DNA of 64,000 nucleotides from Chitinophagaceae bacterium (GTDB lineage Bacteria; Bacteroidota; Bacteroidia; Chitinophagales; Chitinophagaceae): assembly GCA_947381435.1 (NCBI GenBank), contig CANCVE010000008.1, forward strand, positions 1 to 64,000. Direction: 5' to 3'. Position numbers and translations under genes: made by a program. Below the pieces are notes generated by a model. It worked only from the letters and a program-made list of their open reading frames with translations, searched no databases and had not been told where the DNA came from. Each line of letters opens with the position of its first letter. The first letter of the stretch is position 1. Positions 19,034 to 27,695 of the stretch are shown here, piece by piece.

Positions 19034-19359
19034 TTGAGCCAAATGACGTCATACGTCACGACGTACCACTTAAATTGGCTCAAATGGCTCGTGTTGTCGT
19101 GAAGTACCACGTCATTTGGCTCAAATGGCTCGTGTTGTCGCGACGTATGACATCATTTGGCCCAATTTACGCGTGTTGTCGTGACGTACGACGTCATTTG
19201 GCTCAATTTACTCGTGTTGTCGTCTCGTACGACGTAAAAAGCGATTTTGAACCCATAACGTCGTGACGTATGACATCATTTGGCTCAATTTACGTAGTAC
19301 GTCGTAACGTATGACATAATTTGACTCAAATTAAGTGCTACGTCAAAACGTATGATGAT
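19034..19359. repeat. Intergenic tandem array B: seven units of 41 nt plus one inverted copy
   Basis: Seven consecutive units of exactly 41 nt run from 19073 to 19359. Each has ATTTGGCTCAATTTAC, then GTGTTGTCGTGACGTA, then CGACGTC. The junctions are 19073, 19114, 19155, 19196, 19237, 19278 and 19319. Unit 5 keeps length and 3' half although its 5' half is unrelated. A reverse-complement partial copy (19034-19066) precedes the array and could pair over about 31 bases with 19258-19288. The array is rich in CG-containing ACGT words, unlike the surrounding genome. It lies between hemW and the sensor kinase gene. Confidence 0.93.
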
Positions 19360-19499
19360 AATTGTATTCAAGGAAGGTTTCATTCAAAGCAGGCCTTTAT
19401 CGGTTGCTACAATCACCTCCATTGTCCGCTTCAACAACTATTTTGCCCGTTCTATTCATGAAATGATTTTTAGAAGTTGGTGGAGGATATTTTTACAGT

Positions 19500-20603
19500 A
19501 TGAAAATGAAGATGCCTGGCTCTTGGAATTTATTTTTTATACCACTTACGATTTTTAGTATCTACATTAGTTTTTTACGTGATACTTCTATAGCTTCAAA
19601 ATGGGAAACTTGGGTTTTAATAGTCGCATTCTTAATAATAAGCGTTTGTACTTTTTTGCTTAAACTAGAAAAGTATCAAAGTCTATTTGTATTAGTCATA
19701 ATAACACTCAATAATTTATTTAGTAACCTGAGTGAATTGTTAAAAAATAACATAGAATCATATTATTCGTGTTTAATGGGATCTCTGCTTTGGGCTGGTT
19801 TTTTTCTTGGCATGACACCTGTAATAAGGATTCAAATACGAAAATGGATTGTTTTAAGTATTGTAATCATATCACTAGGCAGTTTATACTTATACCCAAT
19901 TTATTTCCCCAATAAATTAGATAAAGTCGGGGAATACCCCATCCTGTTGGCTATGACTATTATAAATATTATGGTATTTGTATTAGTCACATATCGTGAA
20001 AAAAAAGAGAAAGAAAAAGAATTGGAACAACTCAAACAAGCCCAAACGCAAGCCAAGCTTTCTTCGCTAAAGGACCAACTGAGTCCGCACTTTTTATTCA
20101 ATACCCTCAATACCATCACTAGTATTTCGCAGGAGCAAACGGTAAAAGATTTTGTGGATGAAGTAGCTAATATATACCGTTACGTATTGCAATTTAAAGA
20201 AGTGGATTCTGTAACGCTAAGGCAGGAAATGGAATTTATACAGTCGTACTTATATATCATTAAAAGCAGATTGGAGGGAGGAATTGACTTTGATATAAAC
20301 ATAGAAAATGAAAATCTTTTAGACTCTAAGATGCCGCCACTTACTTTGCAAATGTTGATAGAGAATGCGGTAAAGCACAATAGTACCTCTATCGATAAAC
20401 CACTGAGCATTAAACTATTTACCACCGAAGGCCCAATGCTGGTTGTTCAAAACATCTATCAACCCAAACTATCGGTATTGCCCGGCAATGAAACAGGACT
20501 AAAGAATATTGCAGAACGATACCGACTGCTCTATAAAAAAGAGATTGTGGTGGAGAATAAGAATGGCTTTTTTACCGTAAAACTTCCAATTGTAATGGCA
20601 TGA
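19500..20603 (+). CDS. Sensor histidine kinase, LytS/YehU type
   Basis: A 367-residue inner-membrane kinase. The first about 170 residues hold five or six hydrophobic helices. A charged coiled linker (EKKEKEKELEQLKQAQTQAK) leads to the His_kinase domain with the phospho-acceptor His197 in LSPHFLFNTLNT. The HATPase N-box is LTLQMLIENAVKHNS. A LytTR response regulator follows about 220 bases downstream and is the likely partner. The signal is unknown. Confidence 0.92.
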   Translation: MKMKMPGSWNLFFIPLTIFSIYISFLRDTSIASKWETWVLIVAFLIISVCTFLLKLEKYQSLFVLVIITLNNLFSNLSELLKNNIESYYSCLMGSLLWAGFFLGMTPVIRIQIRKWIVLSIVIISLGSLYLYPIYFPNKLDKVGEYPILLAMTIINIMVFVLVTYREKKEKEKELEQLKQAQTQAKLSSLKDQLSPHFLFNTLNTITSISQEQTVKDFVDEVANIYRYVLQFKEVDSVTLRQEMEFIQSYLYIIKSRLEGGIDFDINIENENLLDSKMPPLTLQMLIENAVKHNSTSIDKPLSIKLFTTEGPMLVVQNIYQPKLSVLPGNETGLKNIAERYRLLYKKEIVVENKNGFFTVKLPIVMA

Positions 20604-20649
20604 GAAAAGATTTAAACTGTTCTTTTTTATATGATAATATACGTTTGCT

Positions 20650-20760
20650 TCTCACTCTGTTTTTTCTGTGTCTTCTGTGGCAATCATTTTATACAATTAT
20701 GTAGAATTTCTTTGCCACTGAGGCACTGAGGTAACAGAGGAAGAGAGATAATGGATTTCC
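20650..20760. repeat. CACTGAG/CACAGAG-type word-repeat element between kinase and regulator
   Basis: CTGTGTCTTCTGTGGCAAT on the left and TTGCCACTGAGGCACTGAGG, TAACAGAGG on the right form an inverted pair around an AT-rich centre. It separates the two genes of a two-component pair that in most genomes overlap or nearly touch. Confidence 0.55.
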
Positions 20761-20821
20761 GCTGAGGTCTATTGTAAGAATAACTAAAGTTTGTTCCAAT
20801 GAAACTTATAATTGTACTAGC

Positions 20822-21586
20822 ATGAACATATTGATTATAGAAGACGAAACAAAAGCGGCACGAGAACTGGAAAAGTTGTTGCAAGAAGTAAATCCTGAAA
20901 TCAACATTCTGGGAAAGATAGATTCTGTAGTGAATGCTTGTAAATGGCTTGCCAACAATGAACATCCCGATGTTATTTTCTCGGATATTCAATTGGCGGA
21001 TGGTTTGTTTTTCGACATCTATCAGCAGATAGAAATTAAAAGTCCGGTGGTGTTCTGCACCGCTTTTGATATGTATATGATGGATGCTTTTGAAACCAAT
21101 GCCATCAGCTATTTATTGAAACCCCTGAGTAAGGAAAAGGTGAAGAAGGCATTGGTGAAACTAGAAAGCCTGAAGCTGGCTTTTGCCCCCGAAAAGAGCC
21201 GCATGGAGATGAACAGGTTGATGCAACAACTGAAACAACCTTACAAAAAGGCTTTGCTGGTAAGCCAGGGCGACAAGATAATACCGATAAAAGTAAACGA
21301 TATTGCCTGCTTTTATGTAGAGAAACTGATAGTGGTTATCACTACTTTTTCGAAGGAAGAATACCTACTTTCCGCCACACTTGATGAAGTGGAAAAGATG
21401 GTGGATCCTGCTTTCTTTTTTAGGGCAAACAGACAATTCATCATCCACAGAAACGCCATCACCAATGCCGAGCGTCACTTTGCACGTAAGCTGGTGGTTA
21501 AACTAAACTTCCCCACTAAAGAATCTATTACAATAAGCAAGGCAAGGGCGCAGGAATTTCTGGAATGGCTGCAAGGGGAGGGGTAG
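20822..21586 (+). CDS. LytTR-family response regulator
   Basis: A 254-residue regulator. The receiver domain (1-120) has the acidic pocket IIEDE, the phospho-acceptor Asp55 (IFSDIQLADG), the conserved Thr (FCTAFD) and Lys (LLKPLSKE). A LytTR DNA-binding domain covers about 150-250 (DIACFYVEKLIVVITT, FFRANRQFIIHRNAI). It pairs with the LytS-type kinase upstream. Targets are unknown. Confidence 0.93.
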   Translation: MNILIIEDETKAARELEKLLQEVNPEINILGKIDSVVNACKWLANNEHPDVIFSDIQLADGLFFDIYQQIEIKSPVVFCTAFDMYMMDAFETNAISYLLKPLSKEKVKKALVKLESLKLAFAPEKSRMEMNRLMQQLKQPYKKALLVSQGDKIIPIKVNDIACFYVEKLIVVITTFSKEEYLLSATLDEVEKMVDPAFFFRANRQFIIHRNAITNAERHFARKLVVKLNFPTKESITISKARAQEFLEWLQGEG

Positions 21587-21606
21587 GAAGAGAATAAATA
21601 GAATGA

Positions 21607-21760
21607 GCCTAACCACAAAGCTCACAAGGGAAACACCAAGGACACAAAGGTTTAGAGTCTCTGTTAAAAACTCTAAGCTAAATAGAAACATCATTCTTCT
21701 CTGGTGTTCTTTGTAAAAACCTTAGTGCGCCTTGTGGTAAAAATACCCCTGAGTAATAAC
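21607..21760. repeat. CACAAAG interspersed element, copy 2
   Basis: It opens TAACCACAAAGCTCACAAGG, ACACCAAGGACACAAAGG and closes CTCTGGTGTTCTTTG, CGCCTTGTGGTAAAAATACC, CCTGAGTAATAAC. Its ends can pair (ACCACAA with TTGTGGT). The right end is the inverted counterpart of the left end of copy 1 at 18714, so the two copies bracket the kinase-regulator pair. Confidence 0.65.
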
Positions 21761-21795
21761 AACTTCATAAGTTATATTTGTAGAAAAAGCAGGAT

Positions 21796-22386
21796 ATGAC
21801 AGAGATTGAATTGAGAGAAATAGAAGCTGGTTTTACAAATTCGAACATAAAAATTAAAGCCCTACAAGAAGAGACTGCTACATTACAAAAAGAAACAGCC
21901 GCTTTACACAAGAAAAATGAACAGGAAAGTGCAAAGACAGAAGCGCTATTTAAACGTCTAGGTATTTATGTGGGCAATATTGGAGACAATAATGGGGCAA
22001 CCGCCGAAGAGTATTTTTTTAATGCTTTGAGTGACAATCCAGTTTTTGGCGGCATCAAATATGATAAAGTAGGAAAGAATATTCACGCAATAAACAAAAG
22101 GTTGGAGGATGAATACGATATTGTGTTGTATAATGGGGATAGCATTGCCATCATTGAATGTAAGTACAAAGCCCACGAGACTGACCTGAATAAATTGATT
22201 GATAAGAAGGTGGGTAACTTTAGGCTATTATTTCCAGACTTTAAAGATTATACCATCTTTCTAGGACTTGCCAGCTTTGCTTTTTATCCAGAACTTGAAG
22301 CATTAGCAAAACAAAAAGGGGTTGCCATCCTAAAACAAAAAGGTGGATTTGCAGAAATAGATGCCAGTAATCTAAGAGCTTATTGA
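21796..22386 (+). CDS. Coiled-coil protein with PD-(D/E)XK nuclease-like domain (DUF3782-like)
   Basis: A 196-residue protein. A long N-terminal coiled coil (about 10-50, KALQEETATLQKETAALHKK) is followed by an alpha/beta domain with EYDIVLYNGDSIAIIECKYK. The Asp, then Glu-x-Lys (IECKYK), is the core of the PD-(D/E)XK superfamily, and the arrangement resembles DUF3782. Whether it is an active nuclease is unknown. No methylase or other restriction gene is adjacent. A strong terminator follows. Confidence 0.75.
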   Translation: MTEIELREIEAGFTNSNIKIKALQEETATLQKETAALHKKNEQESAKTEALFKRLGIYVGNIGDNNGATAEEYFFNALSDNPVFGGIKYDKVGKNIHAINKRLEDEYDIVLYNGDSIAIIECKYKAHETDLNKLIDKKVGNFRLLFPDFKDYTIFLGLASFAFYPELEALAKQKGVAILKQKGGFAEIDASNLRAY

Positions 22387-22392
22387 ACAATA

Positions 22393-22427
22393 AAAAAGCC
22401 GCTTCATACTGTTTGAAGCGGCTTTTT
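22393..22427. terminator. Bidirectional intrinsic terminator
   Basis: A perfect 14-bp stem (AAAAAGCCGCTTCA, complement 22414-22427) with a 7-base loop and A/T runs on both sides. It serves the nuclease-like gene (+) and the FAH operon (-). Confidence 0.9.
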
Positions 22428-22450
22428 ATATCTATTTAGAATTGTTATTC

Positions 22451-23308
22451 TTATGAACCATAAGCTTTTGCAGTTTGAGTAGAGCTACCCAAACCATCAA
22501 TGCCCAATGCTACAACATCGCCCGCTTTAAGATAAATAGGGTTTGGCTTCTGACCCAAACCTACTCCTGCAGGAGTACCTGTAGAAATGATATCGCCCGG
22601 AAGCAAAGTCATGAACTCACTGAGGTAAGAAATGATAAAAGGCACGTTGAAAATAAGGTTCTTGGTGTTACCATCCTGATAAGTTTTGCCATTTACAGTT
22701 AGCCATAAACGAAGGTTGTTGATGTCTTCAAACTCATCAAGTGTTGCTACCCATGGGCCAAAAGGCGCAAACGTATCGCAGCTTTTTCCTTTCACCCATT
22801 GACCGCCTCTTTCTAGTTGATAGGCTCTTTCGCTATAATCATTGTGCAAAGCCAATCCTGCTACATAATCCAAAGCTTCTGCTTCGGTAATGTAACTTGC
22901 TTTCTTGCCAATAACTACTGCCAATTCTACTTCCCAGTCAGTTTTTTCACTTCCTTTAGGAATAACTAAATCATCATTAGGGCCTACCAAGGCAGTGGTA
23001 GATTTAAAGAATACCACAGGTTCGGCAGGAGTGGCCATATTGCTTTCGGCAGCATGATCTGCATAGTTCAATCCAATACAAATTATCTTAGAAGGACGTG
23101 CAATGGCAGATGCCCATCTTACTTCTTTATCAACTACAGGGCAAAAAGCTTTATTAGCTTCAAACCAAGTTTTGAGTTTATTCAGACCATCATTGCCAAA
23201 GAAATCTTCTGTGTAGTCTTGTCCAAAAGCACTTACATCATAGCGTATATCATCAACCACAACAGCGGGTTTCTCATTGCCTACATTGCCAAACCTAGTA
23301 ATCTTCAT
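22451..23308 (-). CDS. Fumarylacetoacetate hydrolase (FAH) family protein
   Basis: A 285-residue metal-dependent hydrolase of 2,4-dioxo acids. The FAH core is present: CIGLNYADHAAES, FFKSTTALVGPND, DWEVELAVVIGK (metal-binding acidic residues) and GDIISTGTPAGVG. Its neighbours, an SDR and a UxaA-family dehydratase, fit the non-phosphorylative deoxy-sugar acid route, in which this enzyme would split a 2,4-diketo-3-deoxy acid into pyruvate and lactate. Pathway placement is inference from context. Confidence 0.88.
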   Translation of the reverse strand: MKITRFGNVGNEKPAVVVDDIRYDVSAFGQDYTEDFFGNDGLNKLKTWFEANKAFCPVVDKEVRWASAIARPSKIICIGLNYADHAAESNMATPAEPVVFFKSTTALVGPNDDLVIPKGSEKTDWEVELAVVIGKKASYITEAEALDYVAGLALHNDYSERAYQLERGGQWVKGKSCDTFAPFGPWVATLDEFEDINNLRLWLTVNGKTYQDGNTKNLIFNVPFIISYLSEFMTLLPGDIISTGTPAGVGLGQKPNPIYLKAGDVVALGIDGLGSSTQTAKAYGS

Positions 23309-23403
23309 TTATGTTTCTTTTTAATTATGATTGAATGATTTGAATGAAAAGAATGATTAATTCAAACCATATTTCTAACGTAAAACGTAATACTTAATAC
23401 TTC

Positions 23404-24165
23404 CTAGTTATTCAATGTTGTAAAACCACCATCAATCGGGTAGTCGCAACCTGTGATGAAGCTAGCCTCATTGCTACACAGATACAAGGCAAGTGTAGCA
23501 ATCTCATGAGGTTCGGCCATACGACCAATAGGTTGAGATTTAGATAATTTCTCAAACATTTCCGCTTCTTTTCCAGCGTAGTTATTCTTCAAAAAACCAT
23601 CTACAAAAGGCGTATGAACCCTTGCTGGCGAAATAGAATTGCAACGGATACCTTCCTTTATATAGTCGCGGGCAACGCTCATGGTCATTGCCTTGATGGC
23701 GCCTTTGGTGGTACTATAAACAAATCTATCCGCAATGCCTACATTAGAACCTATGGAAGCCATGTTTACAATAACCCCACCCTGAATGCGAAGCTTAGGA
23801 ATAGCAGCAAAAATGCAGTTGTAAGCTCCCTTTACATTTACAGCCATAACTCTGTCAAAGTCGGCTTCAGGCGTTGTATCTGCCTTGCCAATGTGTGCAA
23901 TACCAGCATTATTTATCAGAATATCCACCTTATCTATCTTGGCAATGGTATCTACTACTTGTTGTTGATTAGCCACATTACAACTGTGCGCAGTGGCAGA
24001 ACCGCCTGCAGCAACAATTTCTTCTACTGTAGACTTAGCATTTTCTTCACTCAATTCGATGATATGCACTGCTGCACCTTGCTGAGCAAATAATACCGAC
24101 ATAGCACGACCAATGCCGCTACCACCTCCTGTTATTACTGCTGTTTTATTATCTAATCTAAACAC
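23404..24165 (-). CDS. Short-chain dehydrogenase/reductase (SDR)
   Basis: A 253-residue classical SDR. It shows the Rossmann motif TGGGSGIGRAMS, NNAGIAH, the catalytic Ser in VNMASIGS and YSTTK (Tyr-x3-Lys), and a C-terminal GCDYPIDGG. It probably oxidises a 2-keto-3-deoxy sugar acid (or the sugar itself) with NAD(P)+ in the same pathway as its neighbours. The start appears to be GTG at 24165 because no in-frame ATG precedes the Rossmann motif. Confidence 0.9.
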   Translation of the reverse strand: MFRLDNKTAVITGGGSGIGRAMSVLFAQQGAAVHIIELSEENAKSTVEEIVAAGGSATAHSCNVANQQQVVDTIAKIDKVDILINNAGIAHIGKADTTPEADFDRVMAVNVKGAYNCIFAAIPKLRIQGGVIVNMASIGSNVGIADRFVYSTTKGAIKAMTMSVARDYIKEGIRCNSISPARVHTPFVDGFLKNNYAGKEAEMFEKLSKSQPIGRMAEPHEIATLALYLCSNEASFITGCDYPIDGGFTTLNN

Positions 24166-24174
24166 TTTCTATTA

Positions 24175-24269
24175 TTTTAAATGTTGTATTTTAAGTTTTA
24201 AATTATTAATCTGTACTCTAAATTTATTGTTTGAAATAGAACTCAAAACTTAAAATACAAAATTTAAAA
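24175..24269. repeat. Palindromic word repeat inside the sugar-acid operon
   Basis: The 25-base arm at 24175-24199 (TTTTAAATGTTGTATTTTAA...) pairs with 24245-24269 with one mismatch. It fills the gap between uxaA-like and SDR genes, so it could be an intra-operon processing or attenuation hairpin. Confidence 0.6.
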
Positions 24270-24276
24270 CAATTCT

Positions 24277-25923
24277 TTAAAGGCTCACCCCTCTCTTCCA
24301 TGGAATAAAGTCGTCTTGGTTCAGTTGCACCGCTTTAGGAATTACTTCACCACTGGCAGCTTTAATGCAATACTCCAAAATTTCTTCTCCCATTTGAGGA
24401 ATAGTCTTTTTGCCATCTATAATATCACCTGTATTAATATCTATAATATCGCTCATGCGGGTAGCTAGTATGGTGTTGGTAGCCACTTTTATTACTGGGC
24501 AAACTGGGTTTCCAGTTGGTGTTCCCAAGCCTGTAGTAAACAATATAAGTGTTGCACCGCTAGCAGCTTTTCCGGTGGTAGCTTCTACGTCATTACCTGG
24601 CGTACAAACTAGGTTTAGTCCGGGTTTAGTAGCAGGTTCTGTATAATCTAATACATCAACTACCGGGGCAGTACCGCCTTTCTTGCAAGCACCCGCACTC
24701 TTAATAGCATCAGTAATTAGACCGTCTTTAATATTACCTGGTGATGGATTCATGTGAAAACCAGAGCCTACTGCATGAGCAGAGGCATCATAAGTACGCA
24801 TCAAATGAATAAACTTCTCAGCTATTGGTTGATTGGTGCATCTATCAATAAGTTCTTGTTCTACACCGTTCAATTCTGGAAACTCTGCCAATAAAATCGT
24901 ACCGCCCAGTCCTACTACTAGGTCAGCACAATAACCAACTGCTGGGTTTGCAGAAATACCACTAAAGCCATCGCTACCACCACATTTTACACCAATGTTT
25001 AGCGCAGAAAGAGGTGCAGGTTTGCGTTCTAGCTTGTTAGCTTCTATCAAACCAATAAAAGTTTGCTTAATGGCATCATTCACTAAGTCTTCCTCACTCT
25101 TTGTCTTTTGTTGTTCGTATATGTAAACGGGTTTATCAAACTTTGGATTGTGTGCTTTTAAATCTTTTAAAAAGTCGTCTGTTTGAAGGTGTTGACAACC
25201 AAGGCTCAATACAGTGATACCCGCCACATTTGGATGATCTGCATAAGCCACCAAAAGTTTACTTAACACTTCAGAATCTTGTCTTATTCCACCACAGCCA
25301 CCTTGGTGATTTAGGAATTTAATACCATCAATATTCTTAAAGTAGCCATGCTTTTTGTTGGCTTCTACTGGTTCAAAAGTTACATTGTTTAAGTCTTCAC
25401 CTTTTTCGTAAGCTTCTACCAGTTGGCGAGTATAACTTTTATATTTATCGGTAACGTCATAACCCAATTCAGTATACAAAGCTTCTTTTATTACATCCAT
25501 ATTTCTGTTTTCGCAGAAAACAGTTGGGATAAAAAGCCAATAGTTTGCTGTACCTACTTTACCATCATTGCGATGATAACCATTAAAAGTTCTGCCTGCA
25601 AACTTACTTACATCAGGCGCTGACCAAGTGTAGTGTCCATCACGATAAAAGTATGGTTCAGCAGCATGGCGTGTGTTGTCCACGTTCATTCTGTCGCCTC
25701 TTTTCACGTCGTACTGTACTTTTCCTACCAGTACACCATACATTATTACGGGTTCACCAGCTGTCATATCGTTCATAAAGAACTTATGCTTTGCGTGAAC
25801 ATCTTCCTGTAAAATGTAAGTTTCGCCATTAAATTCTATGGCCTGACCCTTAGTCAAATCGGTCAATGCCACTAATACGTTATCCTTACTTTCAATCTGT
25901 AATACCAAATGTGGTTCGCTCAT
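24277..25923 (-). CDS. UxaA-family sugar-acid dehydratase (altronate/fuconate dehydratase-like)
   Basis: A 548-residue iron-dependent dehydratase. An N-terminal SAF-like domain (about 1-100) is followed by the altronate hydrolase/galactarate dehydratase domain (NHQGGCGGIRQD, SLGCQHLQTDDF, KCGGSDGFSGISANPAVG, GTPTGNPVCPVIKV). In the Campylobacter fucose locus uxaA-like genes accompany an SDR, so L-fuconate or a similar 6-deoxy acid is a plausible substrate here. Altronate is the alternative. No uxaB/uxaC genes are near, which weakens the altronate reading. Confidence 0.88.
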   Translation of the reverse strand: MSEPHLVLQIESKDNVLVALTDLTKGQAIEFNGETYILQEDVHAKHKFFMNDMTAGEPVIMYGVLVGKVQYDVKRGDRMNVDNTRHAAEPYFYRDGHYTWSAPDVSKFAGRTFNGYHRNDGKVGTANYWLFIPTVFCENRNMDVIKEALYTELGYDVTDKYKSYTRQLVEAYEKGEDLNNVTFEPVEANKKHGYFKNIDGIKFLNHQGGCGGIRQDSEVLSKLLVAYADHPNVAGITVLSLGCQHLQTDDFLKDLKAHNPKFDKPVYIYEQQKTKSEEDLVNDAIKQTFIGLIEANKLERKPAPLSALNIGVKCGGSDGFSGISANPAVGYCADLVVGLGGTILLAEFPELNGVEQELIDRCTNQPIAEKFIHLMRTYDASAHAVGSGFHMNPSPGNIKDGLITDAIKSAGACKKGGTAPVVDVLDYTEPATKPGLNLVCTPGNDVEATTGKAASGATLILFTTGLGTPTGNPVCPVIKVATNTILATRMSDIIDINTGDIIDGKKTIPQMGEEILEYCIKAASGEVIPKAVQLNQDDFIPWKRGVSL

Positions 25924-26199
25924 ATCTTTAAAATTTGCGGTAAATGTAACCGCTTATTTCTAAAAAAAGAAAGCTCTCCGCAGAAGAGGAAAGCTTTGTT
26001 CAATAATCAAAACACAACTATGAAAAATGAAACACTTTACTGTTTCTATCCAATAATGTTTACAATATTACTTTTATAATGTTGTCGCTCGCAAAACTAC
26101 TTGACTAATTAATACTGATTTTACCTTAGTTTAGCAACTTTAAATACTATTTTATCTTTTTATTGGTTATACTAACTCAATTATAGCATATATACTGCC

Positions 26200-27075
26200 A
26201 TGAAGCCCAAGTTACTCAAAATATCGGTTGCCCCAGAAAACTCTTTCAGTTGTCGTTTTGATAGCGTACCTTATTTTTATAATGAATGGCATTTTCATCC
26301 AGAAGTAGAACTTGTTTCTATACTTCATGGTAGTGGCACGCAATTTATTGGCAATGATATTGACCATTTTAACAATGGCGATATGGTTATAGTGGGTAGT
26401 AATCTTCCACACTTATGGCGTTGCGACGATGACTATTTTGCTAAAGAAAGTACCCTGAAAGCAGAATCGTTGGTTATTCATTTTATGCCAGATGTTTTGG
26501 GCGAACCATTTATGCATTTACCTGAAAACAAATTTATCATTGACTTATTAAAAAGAGCCAAACAAGGTATAAAAATAAAAGGCGTTACGAAAGAAAAGAT
26601 ACATAGCTACATGCAAACCCTTTTGATTGCTAAAGGAGGTGAACGTTTGATTTTGTTATTGCAAATACTAAATACCCTTTCTTTCTCTAAAGACCTAGAA
26701 CCAATTGCCGCAAATAATATGGAAAAACCTCACTCTGCAAAGGAGGGGGAGCGTATGAATGCCGTGTTTCAGTACCTGATAGACAATTTTTCTAAAACTG
26801 TTTCGCTCGATGATATTGCAGCACAGGCACACCTTACACCCAATGCATTCTGTAGGTTTTTTAAAGCGCGTACAAAAAAGACATTCTCACAGTATTTGTT
26901 GGAAATGCGTATTAGTCACGCTTGTAAACTTTTGGCAGACACCGAAAAGAGTATTGGAAATATATGTTTAGAGTGTGGTTTCAATAATTCATCACATTTT
27001 AACAGGCATTTCAAGCAATTAAATGGCTGTACGCCTTTAGAATATCGAAAAAAACAGTTGAGTAAAGAGGGATAG
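26200..27075 (+). CDS. AraC-family transcriptional regulator
   Basis: A 291-residue regulator. An N-terminal cupin-like sugar-sensing domain (EWHFHPEVELVSILHGSG, GDMVIVGSNLPHLWR) and a C-terminal double helix-turn-helix (SLDDIAAQAHLTPNAFCRFF, GNICLECGFNNSSHFNRHF) are clear. It is divergent from the UxaA-SDR-FAH operon, so it probably controls that operon in response to a sugar or sugar acid. The 276-base gap holds a weak hairpin (25968-26000) but no operator I can define. Confidence 0.9.
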   Translation: MKPKLLKISVAPENSFSCRFDSVPYFYNEWHFHPEVELVSILHGSGTQFIGNDIDHFNNGDMVIVGSNLPHLWRCDDDYFAKESTLKAESLVIHFMPDVLGEPFMHLPENKFIIDLLKRAKQGIKIKGVTKEKIHSYMQTLLIAKGGERLILLLQILNTLSFSKDLEPIAANNMEKPHSAKEGERMNAVFQYLIDNFSKTVSLDDIAAQAHLTPNAFCRFFKARTKKTFSQYLLEMRISHACKLLADTEKSIGNICLECGFNNSSHFNRHFKQLNGCTPLEYRKKQLSKEG

Positions 27076-27082
27076 ATTGCTA

Positions 27083-27379
27083 TTATTTAATAACCGTCAC
27101 AGTCTCTCTTTGGAAGGAAAGTACGGATGTAAATACGTTGATAAGTATATCGCTGAATTTGAAATCCGTTTTAACGGTATAATTCACAGCATCACCAGCC
27201 AGTGCTTTTGGATTTACTTTGTTACAGCGAGCTAATCCCCATAATACAAACCATTGTTTTTTAGAAGTCACGGTACTCTTCGATGCTCCAGTACCGGCAA
27301 CAAACATAGTGGAATTACAAGAAGAAAGAACGATTAAGATTAATCCTATTAAGAATATTTGTCTAGATATTATTTTCAT
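27083..27379 (-). CDS. Small lipoprotein, Bor-like
   Basis: A 98-residue protein with a lipobox ending at Cys21 (LIVLSSC). The mature part (KKQWFVLWGLARCNKVNP, TDFKFSDILINVFTS) resembles, in spacing and hydrophobic pattern, the Bor/YjcZ-type small lipoprotein fold. The match is by eye and tentative. Convergent with the AraC gene, it ends 8 bases from that gene's stop. Confidence 0.65.
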   Translation of the reverse strand: MKIISRQIFLIGLILIVLSSCNSTMFVAGTGASKSTVTSKKQWFVLWGLARCNKVNPKALAGDAVNYTVKTDFKFSDILINVFTSVLSFQRETVTVIK

Positions 27380-27695
27380 AACTGAATTATTTACCCTGTT
27401 CGCGTTGCAGTTGGGATTAATTTAATCGCAAATTAACTAAGTAAAGCTATTCAGCTAGATTAAAATAGTAAAAAGATAACGACTTATAGCAAGACACAGG
27501 CAGGTGGACACCGTTTTACAGAGCCAATATAATTCTCTCTGTATTGTTACAGCAACCACAGTTTGAAGTTTATTGATGCTTTTTTTGAATAATATGTCAT
27601 TCCTTAAATTCATTATACAAGTTGCAAAGTATAAAATCTCTGTAATTACTTTGCTTAATCAATCATAAAAATATCACTACCTATATTTGCAGTCT
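27380..27695. other. Intergenic region between divergent genes
   Basis: 316 bases without a gene. Apart from the TATATTTG box just before gltX, no repeat or structured element stands out. Confidence 0.6.
27682..27689 (+). promoter_or_regulatory. Candidate -7 box of gltX
   Basis: TATATTTG followed by CAG is a perfect TAnnTTTG and ends 6 bases before the gltX ATG, which predicts a leaderless or near-leaderless mRNA. No TTTG occurs at the usual -33 spacing. Confidence 0.45.

Noticed and set aside
19034-19359. CRISPR array
   Set aside because: Units are contiguous with no constant repeat alternating with unique spacers, and no cas genes are present. The same applies to the other five arrays.
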